Shown here: piece by piece, positions 8,623-17,967 of the stretch
Layout of the letters: each line of letters begins with the position of its first letter
How positions within the stretch are numbered: the stretch's first letter is position 1
Assembly (NCBI RefSeq): GCF_018122625.2
Contig: NZ_JAGQFT020000002.1
Location: forward strand, 186,001 to 250,000
Source: Coralloluteibacterium stylophorae
GTDB taxonomy: Bacteria; Pseudomonadota; Gammaproteobacteria; Xanthomonadales; Xanthomonadaceae
Length of the DNA: 64,000 nucleotides
Reading direction: 5' to 3'
Notes under the pieces: generated by a model
Told to the model about the DNA's origin: nothing
What the model saw: the letters and a program-made list of their open reading frames with translations, nothing else
Databases searched by the model: none
Position numbers and translations under genes: made by a program

Positions 8623-9696
8623 TCAGGACGCCAGGGTCTCGGGCAGGAGCACGTCGACGAAGGCCTCCGGATCGAACTCGCGCAGGTCCTCCAGCCGTTC
8701 GCCCAGGCCGACGAAGCGGATCGGGATCGCGAACTCGCGCGCCAGCGCGAACAGCACGCCGCCCTTGGCGGTGCCGTCGAGCTTGGTCACCACCAGGCCG
8801 GTGACCTTCGCCGCCTGGTTGAACTGGCGCAGCTGGTTGAGCGCGTTCTGGCCGGTGGTGCCGTCGATGACCATCAGCGTCTCGTGCGGCGCGCGCGGGT
8901 CGATCTTGCCGAGCACGCGCTTGATCTTGCCCAGCTCCGACATCAGCCCGGCCTGGGTGTGCAGGCGGCCGGCGGTGTCGCAGATCAGGATCTCGGTGCC
9001 GCGCGACTTCGCCGACTGCAGCGCGTCGTAGGCGACCGAGGCCGGGTCGGCGTTCTGGCCCTGGGCCACGACCGGCACGCCGTTGCGCTCGCCCCAGACC
9101 TTGAGCTGCTCGACCGCGGCGGCGCGGAAGGTGTCGCCGGCGGCGAGCATCAGGCCGCGGCCCTCGTTCTGGAAGCGGTGCGCGAGCTTGCCGATGGTGG
9201 TGGTCTTGCCGACGCCGTTGACGCCGACGGTGAGCAGCACGAAGGGCTTCGCCTCGGGGTCGATCCGCAGCGGCTTGGCCACCGGTGCGAGCAGGGCCAT
9301 CAGCTCGCCGCGCAGCGCACGCACCAGCGCGGGCACGTCGGGGAATTCGCGCGCGTTCATCCGCTCGCGCAGGTCGTCGACGATGCGCGTGGTCGCGGCG
9401 ACGCCGACGTCGGCGGTGATCAGCGCGGTCTCGATCTCGTCGAGCAGGTTCTCGTCGAGCTTCGCGTTGCGCGTGAACAGGTTGGCGAAGCCGCGCGCCA
9501 GCGCGCTCTTGGCGACCGGCTGCGCGTAGGCGGCGCGGGCCTCGGCACGCGCGGCCTCGCGCGCGGCCTTCTCCTCCTGGTGGGCGTCGAAGGCGCGGGC
9601 GAGATCCTCGGGGCTGAAGCCCTGCGGGCCGGCGGCGGCCTCCTTCTTCGCCGGTGCCGGCGGTGGAGCGGGCTTCTTCTTGCCGAAGTTGAACAT
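8623..9696 (-). CDS. ftsY: signal recognition particle receptor FtsY
   Basis: Encodes 357 residues. FtsY docks SRP-bound ribosomes at the membrane. The protein has a short acidic/Ala-rich N-terminal A domain (residues 1-60, with KKK near the start), the four-helix N domain, then the GTPase G domain: P-loop GVNGVGKTTT, DTFRAAAVEQL, DTAGR, and TKLDGTAKGG for guanine specificity. The C terminus FVGLGERLEDLREFDPEAFV is typical. The ATG at 9696 starts MFNFGKKK, a common FtsY beginning. It heads a run ftsY-AsmA-like-mutY and is divergent from rsmD. Confidence 0.98.
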   Translation of the reverse strand: MFNFGKKKPAPPPAPAKKEAAAGPQGFSPEDLARAFDAHQEEKAAREAARAEARAAYAQPVAKSALARGFANLFTRNAKLDENLLDEIETALITADVGVAATTRIVDDLRERMNAREFPDVPALVRALRGELMALLAPVAKPLRIDPEAKPFVLLTVGVNGVGKTTTIGKLAHRFQNEGRGLMLAAGDTFRAAAVEQLKVWGERNGVPVVAQGQNADPASVAYDALQSAKSRGTEILICDTAGRLHTQAGLMSELGKIKRVLGKIDPRAPHETLMVIDGTTGQNALNQLRQFNQAAKVTGLVVTKLDGTAKGGVLFALAREFAIPIRFVGLGERLEDLREFDPEAFVDVLLPETLAS

Positions 9697-9855
9697 GCGA
9701 AAGACCGGGGGCAGGGGCGCGATGGCGGCGTCGCCGGCCGTTCCGGGGGCCGCACGCCGAAGGGCGCTTCCGCGGCTCCCGCACACGGCTCCGGCACGCG
9801 CCGTGCGGATGGCGGACAATGGCGCGATGGTAGCACCCGCCCTCCGCAGTCCCCG

Positions 9856-11024
<1,169 letters not shown>

Positions 11025-11085
11025 CCGCGGACAATCCACCCACCGGGCGCGGTGTGCCCGATCAACGACAGGCAGGTTCCAACCC

Positions 11086-11727
11086 ATGAAGAAGCTTCCG
11101 CTGTTCCTCGCGTCGTCCCTCGCCGTGCTGGCGCTGTCGGCGTGCAACCAGGACGAAGGCCAGGCGGCCTCCGAGGCCGCCGCGCCGGCGACCCTCACCG
11201 CGCCGACCAGCACCGACGACGCGGCGTGGCGCGACTACCTGCGCCAGATCGTGATCCAGAACATGAGCGGCATCAGCGGCTCGCCCTACATGTACTACCT
11301 GCCGGCCGCGCCGGCCGGGCACGAGTCGGCCGACGCCGCCGCCGGCATCGGCGAGGACGCCACCGCGGCTGCCGACGAGGCCCCCGCCGACGAGGCCGCC
11401 CCGGCGCAGACGCTGGATTCCGGCCCGAGCGTGGCCGCGACCAATGCCGGCGCCGGCGGCGACGACTACGAGTCGACCTACATCCGCCAGCTCGACCAGG
11501 TCTCCAGCGTGATCCGCCGCACCGTGCCGGCCGGCAACATGCTGGCCTTCGGTTCGCCGAGCTCGGGCCGCATGGGCGACCTGGTGGTCGCCGCCTTCGG
11601 CGAGGCCGCGGAAGGCTCGCTCAAGGGCGTGCGCGTGCTGTTCGTCGGCGCGTCCGACGACCGCGCCCGCGTCGAGGAGGCGGTCGCGCCGTCCGGCGCG
11701 GAGTTCGTCTTCGTCGAGGCCAAGTGA
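11086..11727 (+). CDS. hypothetical lipoprotein, Ala/Asp/Glu-rich
   Basis: Encodes 213 residues. MKKLPLFLASSLAVLALSAC is a complete lipoprotein signal with Cys20. The next part contains DDAAWRDYLRQIVIQNM and a GSPYMYYLPA segment, then an acidic Ala-rich linker (about 78-115), then a compact domain from about 127 with FGSPSSGRMGDLVVAAF and GVRVLFVGASDDRARVEEAV. The end resembles a small alpha/beta fold. I know of no function; similar proteins occur in xanthomonads beside coaD. The GTTCC-rich leader holds AGG about 10 bases before the ATG. Confidence 0.75.
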   Translation: MKKLPLFLASSLAVLALSACNQDEGQAASEAAAPATLTAPTSTDDAAWRDYLRQIVIQNMSGISGSPYMYYLPAAPAGHESADAAAGIGEDATAAADEAPADEAAPAQTLDSGPSVAATNAGAGGDDYESTYIRQLDQVSSVIRRTVPAGNMLAFGSPSSGRMGDLVVAAFGEAAEGSLKGVRVLFVGASDDRARVEEAVAPSGAEFVFVEAK

Positions 11728-11757
11728 CGCGGTCGCCGACCCGTCATCGCTGCATCC

Positions 11758-11782
11758 GACGGCCCGCCGCGCGCGGGCCGTC
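11758..11782 (+). terminator. hairpin after the lipoprotein gene
   Basis: GACGGCCCGC and GCGGGCCGTC form a 10-bp stem with a 5-base loop, 30 bases after the lipoprotein stop and 30 before the ferredoxin ATG. There is no T run, so it is either a weak terminator or an mRNA-stabilising hairpin. Confidence 0.5.
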
Positions 11783-11812
11783 GCGTCCTGACGCGCGTGC
11801 GCCGGAGTCGCC

Positions 11813-12070
11813 ATGGCGCTGCTGATCAACGACCTCTGCATCAACTGCGACGTCTGCGCTCCCGCCTGTCCGAACGAGGCGATCCGCATGGGCGAGACGA
11901 TCTACGAGATCCTCGCCTCGCGCTGCACCGAGTGCGTCGGACACTTCGACGATCCGCAGTGCGTGGAGGTGTGCCCGGTCGAGTGCATCGATCCGGATCC
12001 CGCGCATCCCGAATCCCGCGACGAGCTGCTGGTGAAGTACCGGCTGCTCACCACCGGAGACGCCGCTTGA
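11813..12070 (+). CDS. YfhL-type 2[4Fe-4S] ferredoxin
   Basis: Encodes 85 residues. Two cluster motifs are present: CINCDVCAPACPNEAI and, with the insertion typical of YfhL/Alvin-type ferredoxins, CTECVGHFDDPQC followed by VEVCPVECI. These are low-potential electron carriers in the cytoplasm. The stop overlaps the TTG start of ggt by 3 bases, so the two genes are translationally linked. In E. coli and Pseudomonas the orthologue lies beside coaD or acpS, consistent with this place. Confidence 0.93.
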   Translation: MALLINDLCINCDVCAPACPNEAIRMGETIYEILASRCTECVGHFDDPQCVEVCPVECIDPDPAHPESRDELLVKYRLLTTGDAA

Positions 12071-13809
12071 AGCCCGTGCTCGCCCGCCTGCTGCTGGTCA
12101 TCGCCTCCGTCGCCGCATCGCCGGCGTCCGCCGTCGAACTCGCGCAGGCCACGCGCCCGCGCGAGGCCGGCATCGCCAGTGCCAACCACCAGGCCTCGGC
12201 CGCGGGGCGGGAGATCCTTGCCGCCGGCGGCAACGCCTTCGACGCCGCCGTGGCGGTGAGCGCCACGCTCGGCCTGGTCGAGCCGGAGAGTTCCGGCCTC
12301 GGCGGCGGCGGCTTCTTCCTGCTGCACGTCGCCGCCGGCGACGGCCAGCCGGCGCGGGATGTCTTCGTCGACGCCCGCGAGCGCGCGCCGGCGGCCGCCA
12401 CCCGCGACATGTACCTCGACGCGAACGGCAATCCGGTGCCGGAGCGTTCCACCGACGGCGCGCTGGCCGCGGCGATCCCCGGCCTGCCGGCGGCCCTGGT
12501 GCACCTGGCCGAGCACTACGGCAGGCTGCCGCTGGCGCGTTCGCTGGCGCCCGCGATCCGGCTGGCGCGGGAGGGCTGGGAGTTCGGCCCCAAGAACGCG
12601 GCCATGCTCGGCACCCGTCGCGCGGTGCTCGAACGCAGCCCGGCGGCGAAGGCGCTGTTCCTGCCGGAGGGCAGGGTGCCCGCGGTCGGCACCCGCATCC
12701 GCAACCCCGACTATGCGCGCACGCTCGAGCTGCTGGCCGCGCAGGGCGCCGACGGCTTCTACCGCGGCGACTATGCGCGGCGTCTGGCCGACGGCGTGCG
12801 CGCCGCCGGTGGCATCTGGACGGCGCAGGACCTGGCCGACTACCGCGTGGTCGAGCGCGATCCGCTGCGCCTGCGCCATCGCGGCTACGAGCTGGTGACC
12901 GCGCCGCCGCCGTCCTCCGGCGGCATCGCGCTGGCCGAGATCCTCAACGTCCTGGCCGGCTATGCGCTGGAGGACATGGACCAGACCCAGCGCGTGCACC
13001 TCAACGTCGAGGCGATGCGCCGTGCCTACCGCGACCGCGCGATCTATCTCGGCGACCCCGACCACGTCGAGGTGCCGACGGCGCTGCTGATGGACCCGGC
13101 CTATGCCGCCGGGCTGCGCGCCGGCATCCGCCCCGACCGCGCCACGCCGAGCGCGATGCTGCCGGGGATCGGTGCGCCGTCGGAGCGGCCGGAGACGACC
13201 CACTATTCGATCGTCGACGCCGACGGGAACATGGCCGCGGTGACGCAGACGGTGAACCTGATCTTCGGCAGCGCGCTGGCGATCGAGGGCACCGGCTTCA
13301 TGCTCAACAACGAGATGGACGATTTCTCGGCCAAGCCGGGCGTGCCCAACGCCTTCGGCCTGGTCGGTGCGGAGGCGAACGCCGTGGGGCCGGGCAAGCG
13401 CCCGCTGTCGTCGATGACCCCGACCTTCCTGATCGGGCCCGACCGCGCGGCCGCGATCGGCACGCCGGGCGGCAGCCGCATCATCACCATGGTGCTGCTC
13501 GGCCTGCAGACGCTGATGGACGGCGGCGACGCCCAGGCCGCGGCCGCGCGGCCGCGCTACCACCACCAGTACCTGCCGGACGCGATTTCCGCCGAGCCCG
13601 ATGCCTTCGACGCGAGGCAGGTCGAGGCGCTGGAGGCAATGGGCCACACCGTCTCCGCCGGCGAGCGCACCTGGGGCAACATGCAGGTGGTGACCTGGGA
13701 CCTCGACAGCGGCGAGGTCGAGGTCGGCAACGATCCGCGCTGGGAGAGCGCCAGCCGTGGCAACGAGGAAGCGGACCGGCCGGAGCAGAAGGGCAGCATC
13801 TACCGCTGA
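12067..13809 (+). CDS. ggt: gamma-glutamyltranspeptidase
   Basis: Encodes 580 residues. This periplasmic enzyme hydrolyses or transfers the gamma-glutamyl group of glutathione. A signal peptide (residues 1-23, ASPASA) leads into the large subunit. Autocleavage is expected before Thr377 in ETTHYSIVDADGNMAAVTQ, which then serves as nucleophile. GPGKRPLSSMTPT and GTPGGSRIITMVL form the substrate site. The start is read as TTG at 12067 overlapping the ferredoxin stop; GTG at 12076 is equally possible. Both subunits are complete. Confidence 0.95.
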   Translation: MKPVLARLLLVIASVAASPASAVELAQATRPREAGIASANHQASAAGREILAAGGNAFDAAVAVSATLGLVEPESSGLGGGGFFLLHVAAGDGQPARDVFVDARERAPAAATRDMYLDANGNPVPERSTDGALAAAIPGLPAALVHLAEHYGRLPLARSLAPAIRLAREGWEFGPKNAAMLGTRRAVLERSPAAKALFLPEGRVPAVGTRIRNPDYARTLELLAAQGADGFYRGDYARRLADGVRAAGGIWTAQDLADYRVVERDPLRLRHRGYELVTAPPPSSGGIALAEILNVLAGYALEDMDQTQRVHLNVEAMRRAYRDRAIYLGDPDHVEVPTALLMDPAYAAGLRAGIRPDRATPSAMLPGIGAPSERPETTHYSIVDADGNMAAVTQTVNLIFGSALAIEGTGFMLNNEMDDFSAKPGVPNAFGLVGAEANAVGPGKRPLSSMTPTFLIGPDRAAAIGTPGGSRIITMVLLGLQTLMDGGDAQAAAARPRYHHQYLPDAISAEPDAFDARQVEALEAMGHTVSAGERTWGNMQVVTWDLDSGEVEVGNDPRWESASRGNEEADRPEQKGSIYR

Positions 13810-13849
13810 GCGCCGGCTGTCGTAGCGGCGGCGTTCACGGCAGGCGCGC

Positions 13850-14662
13850 ATGATGGGCTGCCGGCAGCGGCCGGTGTGGCGATCCGCGAGACCCGTGAGC
13901 ACATCCTTTTCGATTCCCGGCGGCGCACGCAGCCTGCGTCGCCGCATCCCCCTGCTTCTTGCAGGCCTGTTCGCGGTCGCGACGGCGACCTCCGCCGCTG
14001 CGCAGGCGGATCGGGATGCGACCCTGCCTGTGCCGCAGGGCCCGCCGCAGGCGGTCGGCGAGCTGCGCGATCCCGACTTCGGCGTGCGCAGCAGCGGTCT
14101 CGCCCTCGAGCGCCAGGTCGAGATGTACCAGTGGCACCAGGACGACGGGCGCTACGTCGGCACCTGGAGCGGCGAGGCGATCGACAGCAGCGGCTTCGAC
14201 GCGGCGCACCGCAATCCGGAGATGCCGGTGCCGCCCGCGCGCTGGGCGGCGGGCGCGATGACCCTCGACGGCCATCCGATCGATCCGGCGCTGCTGGACA
14301 GCGAATGGCGGCCGCTGCTGCCCGACCTCGACGCCCTGCATCCGAACATGGCCGCCACCTTCCAGCCCGACGCCTCGGGCCTGACCACGGCCGCCGACCC
14401 GGCGCAGCCGGAGGTCGGCGACCTGCGCCTGCGCTGGCGCGAGCGCGTGCCGGCGACGCCGGCCGGCATCGTCCTGGTCGACGGGCGCTGGCAGCGCGTG
14501 GCCGCGGCGGACGATGGCCGGGCCGCGGCGGATCCGGCCGCGACCGATGCGGCCGCGGTGCAGGAGGCGAACGCGCCGAGCCGGCTCGGCTACTGGATCA
14601 TCGCCGCGATCCTCGGCGTGGCGCTGGTGGTGGTGGTGTCGGTCGCACGCCGGCGCCGGTAG
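13850..14662 (+). CDS. short TMEM43-family protein
   Basis: Encodes 270 residues. The central part matches the core of the TMEM43/LUMA family: LRDPDFGVRSSGLALERQ, VEMYQWHQ, then EAIDSSGFDAAHRNPEMP and a W-x-x-GAMTLDG segment. Usual bacterial members are about 350-400 residues with an N-terminal membrane helix and several C-terminal ones. Here the N terminus carries a cleavable-looking signal (IPLLLAGLFAVATATSAAAQ) and only one membrane helix remains near the C terminus (YWIIAAILGVALVVVVSV), ending RRRR. GGCAGG lies before the ATG; GTG at 13895 is an alternative start. Role unknown. Confidence 0.7.
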   Translation: MMGCRQRPVWRSARPVSTSFSIPGGARSLRRRIPLLLAGLFAVATATSAAAQADRDATLPVPQGPPQAVGELRDPDFGVRSSGLALERQVEMYQWHQDDGRYVGTWSGEAIDSSGFDAAHRNPEMPVPPARWAAGAMTLDGHPIDPALLDSEWRPLLPDLDALHPNMAATFQPDASGLTTAADPAQPEVGDLRLRWRERVPATPAGIVLVDGRWQRVAAADDGRAAADPAATDAAAVQEANAPSRLGYWIIAAILGVALVVVVSVARRRR

Positions 14663-14732
14663 GCGTCGATCGCACGCGATGCTCACGATGCGGCTGGCAG
14701 GTTCATCGGTCCGCGTTCCACGGAGTCCTGTG

Positions 14733-15767
14733 ATGCTGCGCCGCCTGCTCGTCCTCGCCGCCCTCGCGGCGACGCCCGCGCTCGCCAACGACACCCTCCT
14801 GGTCGGCAACAAGTCCGGCGACACGGTCTGGGCCCTGAGCACCACCACCGGGCTGCGCCTGGCCGAGTTCGACAGCGGCGATGCGCCGCACGAAGTGGTG
14901 GTCTCGCCGGACCGCTCGCTGGCGGTGGTCGGCAACTACGGCAGCGACGAGCCCGGCAACACCCTGACCGTCATCAACTGGACCCTGCGCGACATCTCGC
15001 GCACCGTCCAGCTCGGCGCGAACACGCGTCCGCACGGCCTGCGCTTCCTCCCCGGCAGCCATCGCGTGGCCGCCACCACCGAGGGCAGCGACCGCGTGCT
15101 GGTGGTGGACCTCGGCACCGGCCGCATCGAGCAGGAGATCGATGTCGGCGCGGGCAAGCCGCACATGCTGGCCTTGTCCCCCGCGGGCGAGACCGCCTGG
15201 GTGACCAAGGTCGAGGCGGGCACGGTCGCGGTGGTCGACCTGGCGCAGGGTCGCAAGGTCGCCGAGGTCGCCACCGGCGCCGGCGCCGAGGGCATCGCGG
15301 TCACGCCCGACGGCCGCGAGGTGTGGGTGAGCAATCGCGCGGACGACAGCATCAGCGTGATCGACGCGGCGCGGCGCGAGGTGGTGGCGACGCTGCCGTC
15401 GCCGGGCTTCCCGATCCGCGTGGCGATGATGCCCGACGGCAGCCACGCGCTGGTGACCAATGCACGTTCGGCGGAGCTGGCGGTGTTCGACGTGGCGGCG
15501 CGGCGCGAGGTCGCGCGCATCGCCCTGGCCGAGGCCGGCCGCGAGTACCGCGAGACCATGCTCGGCCGCGCCGCGCTGCCGATCGGCGCCCTGGTCGACC
15601 CCGACGGCCGCCGCGCCTACGTCGCCGTCAGCGGCGCCGACGAGATCGCCGTGATCGACACCGCCGACTGGCGGGTGGTCGAGCGCTGGAAGACCGGGGC
15701 CGAGCCGGATGCGCTGGCCTTCATCCCGGCGCAGGGCGTGCCGGACGACCTGCCCGAGGTCGACTGA
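14733..15767 (+). CDS. secreted YVTN-family beta-propeller protein
   Basis: Encodes 344 residues. A signal peptide (MLRRLLVLAALAATPALA) precedes seven-bladed-propeller repeats of about 42 residues of the YVTN/40-residue type: VVVSPDRSLAVVGNYG, LALSPAGETAWVTKVE, IAVTPDGREVWVSNRA and LVDPDGRRAYVAVSGA are matching strands in successive blades. Such proteins are periplasmic and often bind other proteins or cofactors, but no enzyme residues stand out. GGAG lies 8 bases before the ATG. It converges with the aminotransferase gene. Confidence 0.85.
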   Translation: MLRRLLVLAALAATPALANDTLLVGNKSGDTVWALSTTTGLRLAEFDSGDAPHEVVVSPDRSLAVVGNYGSDEPGNTLTVINWTLRDISRTVQLGANTRPHGLRFLPGSHRVAATTEGSDRVLVVDLGTGRIEQEIDVGAGKPHMLALSPAGETAWVTKVEAGTVAVVDLAQGRKVAEVATGAGAEGIAVTPDGREVWVSNRADDSISVIDAARREVVATLPSPGFPIRVAMMPDGSHALVTNARSAELAVFDVAARREVARIALAEAGREYRETMLGRAALPIGALVDPDGRRAYVAVSGADEIAVIDTADWRVVERWKTGAEPDALAFIPAQGVPDDLPEVD

Positions 15768-15794
15768 AGCCGTTCCGCCGGTGGCCGGAAAGGA

Positions 15795-15819
15795 GAACGG
15801 GGCGCAGTGCGCCCCGTTC
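15795..15819. terminator. bidirectional hairpin between convergent genes
   Basis: GAACGGGGCGC pairs perfectly with GCGCCCCGTTC across a 3-base loop. It lies between the stops of the convergent beta-propeller (plus) and aminotransferase (minus) genes. CCTCTTCG follows on the plus strand and TCCTTTCC on the minus strand. Confidence 0.7.
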
Positions 15820-15848
15820 CTCTTCGCGATCTGCCGGTGCCGTCGCGG

Positions 15849-17345
15849 TCAGGCCGCCTCCGCCTCGCGCTTGCGCGGGCCGTTGCGAAGGGCGTCGCGT
15901 AGGCGGTCGACGACCAGGTCCACCTCGGCCGAAGTCACCCGGAAATGCGGGGTGAAGCGCAGCGAGTTGGCGCCGCCGTGGATCACGCCGATGCCGTGCT
16001 CGCGCAGGTACTCCTCGGTGGAGCCGGCGCCGTAGCACTTGAAGGCGTCCGACAGTTCGCAGGAGAACAGCAGGCCGGTGCCCTGGACCTTGGTGATGTC
16101 GCCGCCGAGCTCGGCCTTGAGCCCCTCGAGCTTCTCCACGAACTCGCGCCCGCGCGCGCGGATGTTGGCGCGGGTCGCGTCGTCGAGCTCCCCCAGGGTG
16201 GCCGCGGCCACGTCCATGGCGCGCGGGTTGCTGGTCATGGTGTTGCCGTAGATGCCCTTGCGGTACAACCCGGCGGTCGGCTCGGTCACCGCCAGCACGC
16301 TCAAGGGGTACTGGCCGGCGTTGAGCGCCTTGGAGTAGGTCTCCATGTCCGGCGCCTCCAGCCCCTCGAAGCCGGGGTAGTCGACGATCGACAGCACGCC
16401 GTGCGCGCGCAGGCCGGCCTGGATCGAGTCGACCAGCAGCAGGGCGCCGTGCGCGCGGGTGAGTTCGCGCGCGGCGGCATAGAACTCCGGCGTCAGCGAA
16501 CGGCCGGGATCGCCCTCTCCCATCACCGGCTCGAGGAACACCGCCTCGATGAACTCGCCCGCGGCCTCGGCGTCGGCGAAGGCCTGGCGCAGTTGCTCGA
16601 CCGAATAGGGCTCGACCGTGATCAGGCTGGTCTCGTCGCGGAAGCTGGCCAGGTGCTGCCGGTAGGCCTTGGCGGTGGAGTCGGAGTACAGCGCCGGGCG
16701 CTCGGTGCGGCCGTGGAAGGCGCCGCGGACCGCCAGGCGGCGGATGCGGCGGCCGGCGTGACGGGCGCCCGGCTCGGTCTGCTCGCGCGCGTTGACGTCG
16801 GCGATGCGGCCGGCGAGCGTCACCGCCTCGGAGCCGGAGTTGAGGCACATGAAGCGCGCATACGGACAGCCGCCGCGGGTATGGCCGATCTCCTGCTGCA
16901 GCGCGCGGGTCAGGCGCAGCTGCGGCAGGCTCGGGGTCATGACGTTGGCCATGGCCTGCGGGCGCGCCATCGCCTCGATGATCGCGGCGGGCGCATGCCC
17001 GAAGCCGAGCATCCCGTAGCCGCCGGAGTCGTGCAGCACCGCGCCCTTGAGCGTCACGATCCACGGCCCGCGCGCGGCCAGGGCCACGTAGGGATTCACC
17101 GCATCCTCGGCGTAGAAGTTGACGAAGCCGGCCTGCACGGCGGCGATCTGCGCGTCCTCGTCCAGGTCCATGAGCTCGCCGAACTCCGCGGCCAGGTGGG
17201 CCTTGCATTCGACGGCGGCGTCGATGGCCTTGCCGAGCTCCGGGAACTGCGCCGCGAGGCGCTCCACCACCGCATCGTCCAGGCCCCGCGTGCGCACCGC
17301 GCCGCCGTGGGACCGCAGGGAAGACAGCTTCTGGATCGCGCTCAT
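15849..17345 (-). CDS. class III PLP-dependent aminotransferase
   Basis: Encodes 498 residues. Family marks: LNSGSEAVTLAGRIADVNAR (cofactor phosphate site), RGAFHGRTERPA, LLLVDSIQAGLRAHG (Asp holding the pyridine nitrogen) and METYSKALNAGQ with the Schiff-base Lys. GIYGNTMTSNPRAMDVA is the usual phosphate-binding Thr region. Omega-amino acid substrates are usual for the class; which one is used here is not evident. A strong AGGAGGT lies 6 bases before the ATG. An AT-rich leader with possible operator lies at 17400-17420. It stands alone, so pathway context is lacking. Confidence 0.88.
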   Translation of the reverse strand: MSAIQKLSSLRSHGGAVRTRGLDDAVVERLAAQFPELGKAIDAAVECKAHLAAEFGELMDLDEDAQIAAVQAGFVNFYAEDAVNPYVALAARGPWIVTLKGAVLHDSGGYGMLGFGHAPAAIIEAMARPQAMANVMTPSLPQLRLTRALQQEIGHTRGGCPYARFMCLNSGSEAVTLAGRIADVNAREQTEPGARHAGRRIRRLAVRGAFHGRTERPALYSDSTAKAYRQHLASFRDETSLITVEPYSVEQLRQAFADAEAAGEFIEAVFLEPVMGEGDPGRSLTPEFYAAARELTRAHGALLLVDSIQAGLRAHGVLSIVDYPGFEGLEAPDMETYSKALNAGQYPLSVLAVTEPTAGLYRKGIYGNTMTSNPRAMDVAAATLGELDDATRANIRARGREFVEKLEGLKAELGGDITKVQGTGLLFSCELSDAFKCYGAGSTEEYLREHGIGVIHGGANSLRFTPHFRVTSAEVDLVVDRLRDALRNGPRKREAEAA

Positions 17346-17399
17346 CGTGACCTCCTTCTGGCGTGGCGCGGGTGGTCGACGACCTCCGCTATTGCCCGC

Positions 17400-17420
17400 T
17401 TTTTGTTGGAAAATTAACGA
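17400..17420 (-). promoter_or_regulatory. AT-rich island upstream of the aminotransferase gene
   Basis: A TTTTTGTTGGAAAATTAAC tract, unusual in DNA this GC-rich, lies 55-75 bases before the aminotransferase ATG. It contains an imperfect GTT...AAC palindrome (17405-17418). Lrp/AsnC or LysR-type operators look like this, but no regulator gene is adjacent, so the assignment is speculative. Confidence 0.35.
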
Positions 17421-17568
17421 CTTGCCGCGCGTGCGGCGAATCCGGCACTGTAGCATGCGTGCCCTGGCGCGGTAACCCCGGGTGACGGCTGTCATCCGCC
17501 GCCGCTGACGGCGACCACTGCCGGCCGCGCCACCCGCCGTCGAGACTGCCCCGCAGTCGCCGCCGAGC

Positions 17569-17967
17569 ATGCCCATGAACGCCTCCCGCCCGCTCGCCCG
17601 CATGGGCGAGGCGCACCCACGCTACCGCGACGCCCCGACGCCGGCTGGCGTCAGCCTCGCGGCCGGGGCCGGCGAGATGCTGGCGCTCGCCGATCCGAAC
17701 GGGGCCGGCAGGACGAGCCCGCTGGCCCTGCCGACCGGCCTCCGGATGCCGCAGGGCGTGTTCCCGCGGTGGCCGCAGGACCTGGCGCCGGCACGGCCGG
17801 CCCGGTACCTCGCGGAGCGGGTGCTGGCCGCGACCGGGATGCGGCCGCTGGCCGGCATGGCGGTGCACCTCGCGGCGCCGAGCGGTTTCGCCGCGGGTCT
17901 GGGTCGCAAGTGCGGGCTTGCCCTTCGCGCGGCGCGTGCGGCGATGGGCGCGCGGACGGAGAACAGG
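17569..17967 (+). pseudogene. degenerate ABC transporter ATPase remnant
   Basis: The frame from 17569 reads like an eroded ABC-2-type ATPase. VSLAAGAGEMLALADPNGAG corresponds to the region up to Walker A (normally ...GPNGAGKTT), but continues RTS, replacing the essential Lys with Arg. PQDLAPARPARYLAERVLAA corresponds to the Q-loop region and the helix after it, shortened. LAAPSGFAAGLGRKCGLALR stands where LSGG and the following helix should be. No Walker B Asp-Glu pair exists and at least two internal deletions are needed to align it. The frame then runs into the hydrolase gene. Interpreted as a decayed gene, from pattern alone. Confidence 0.6.
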
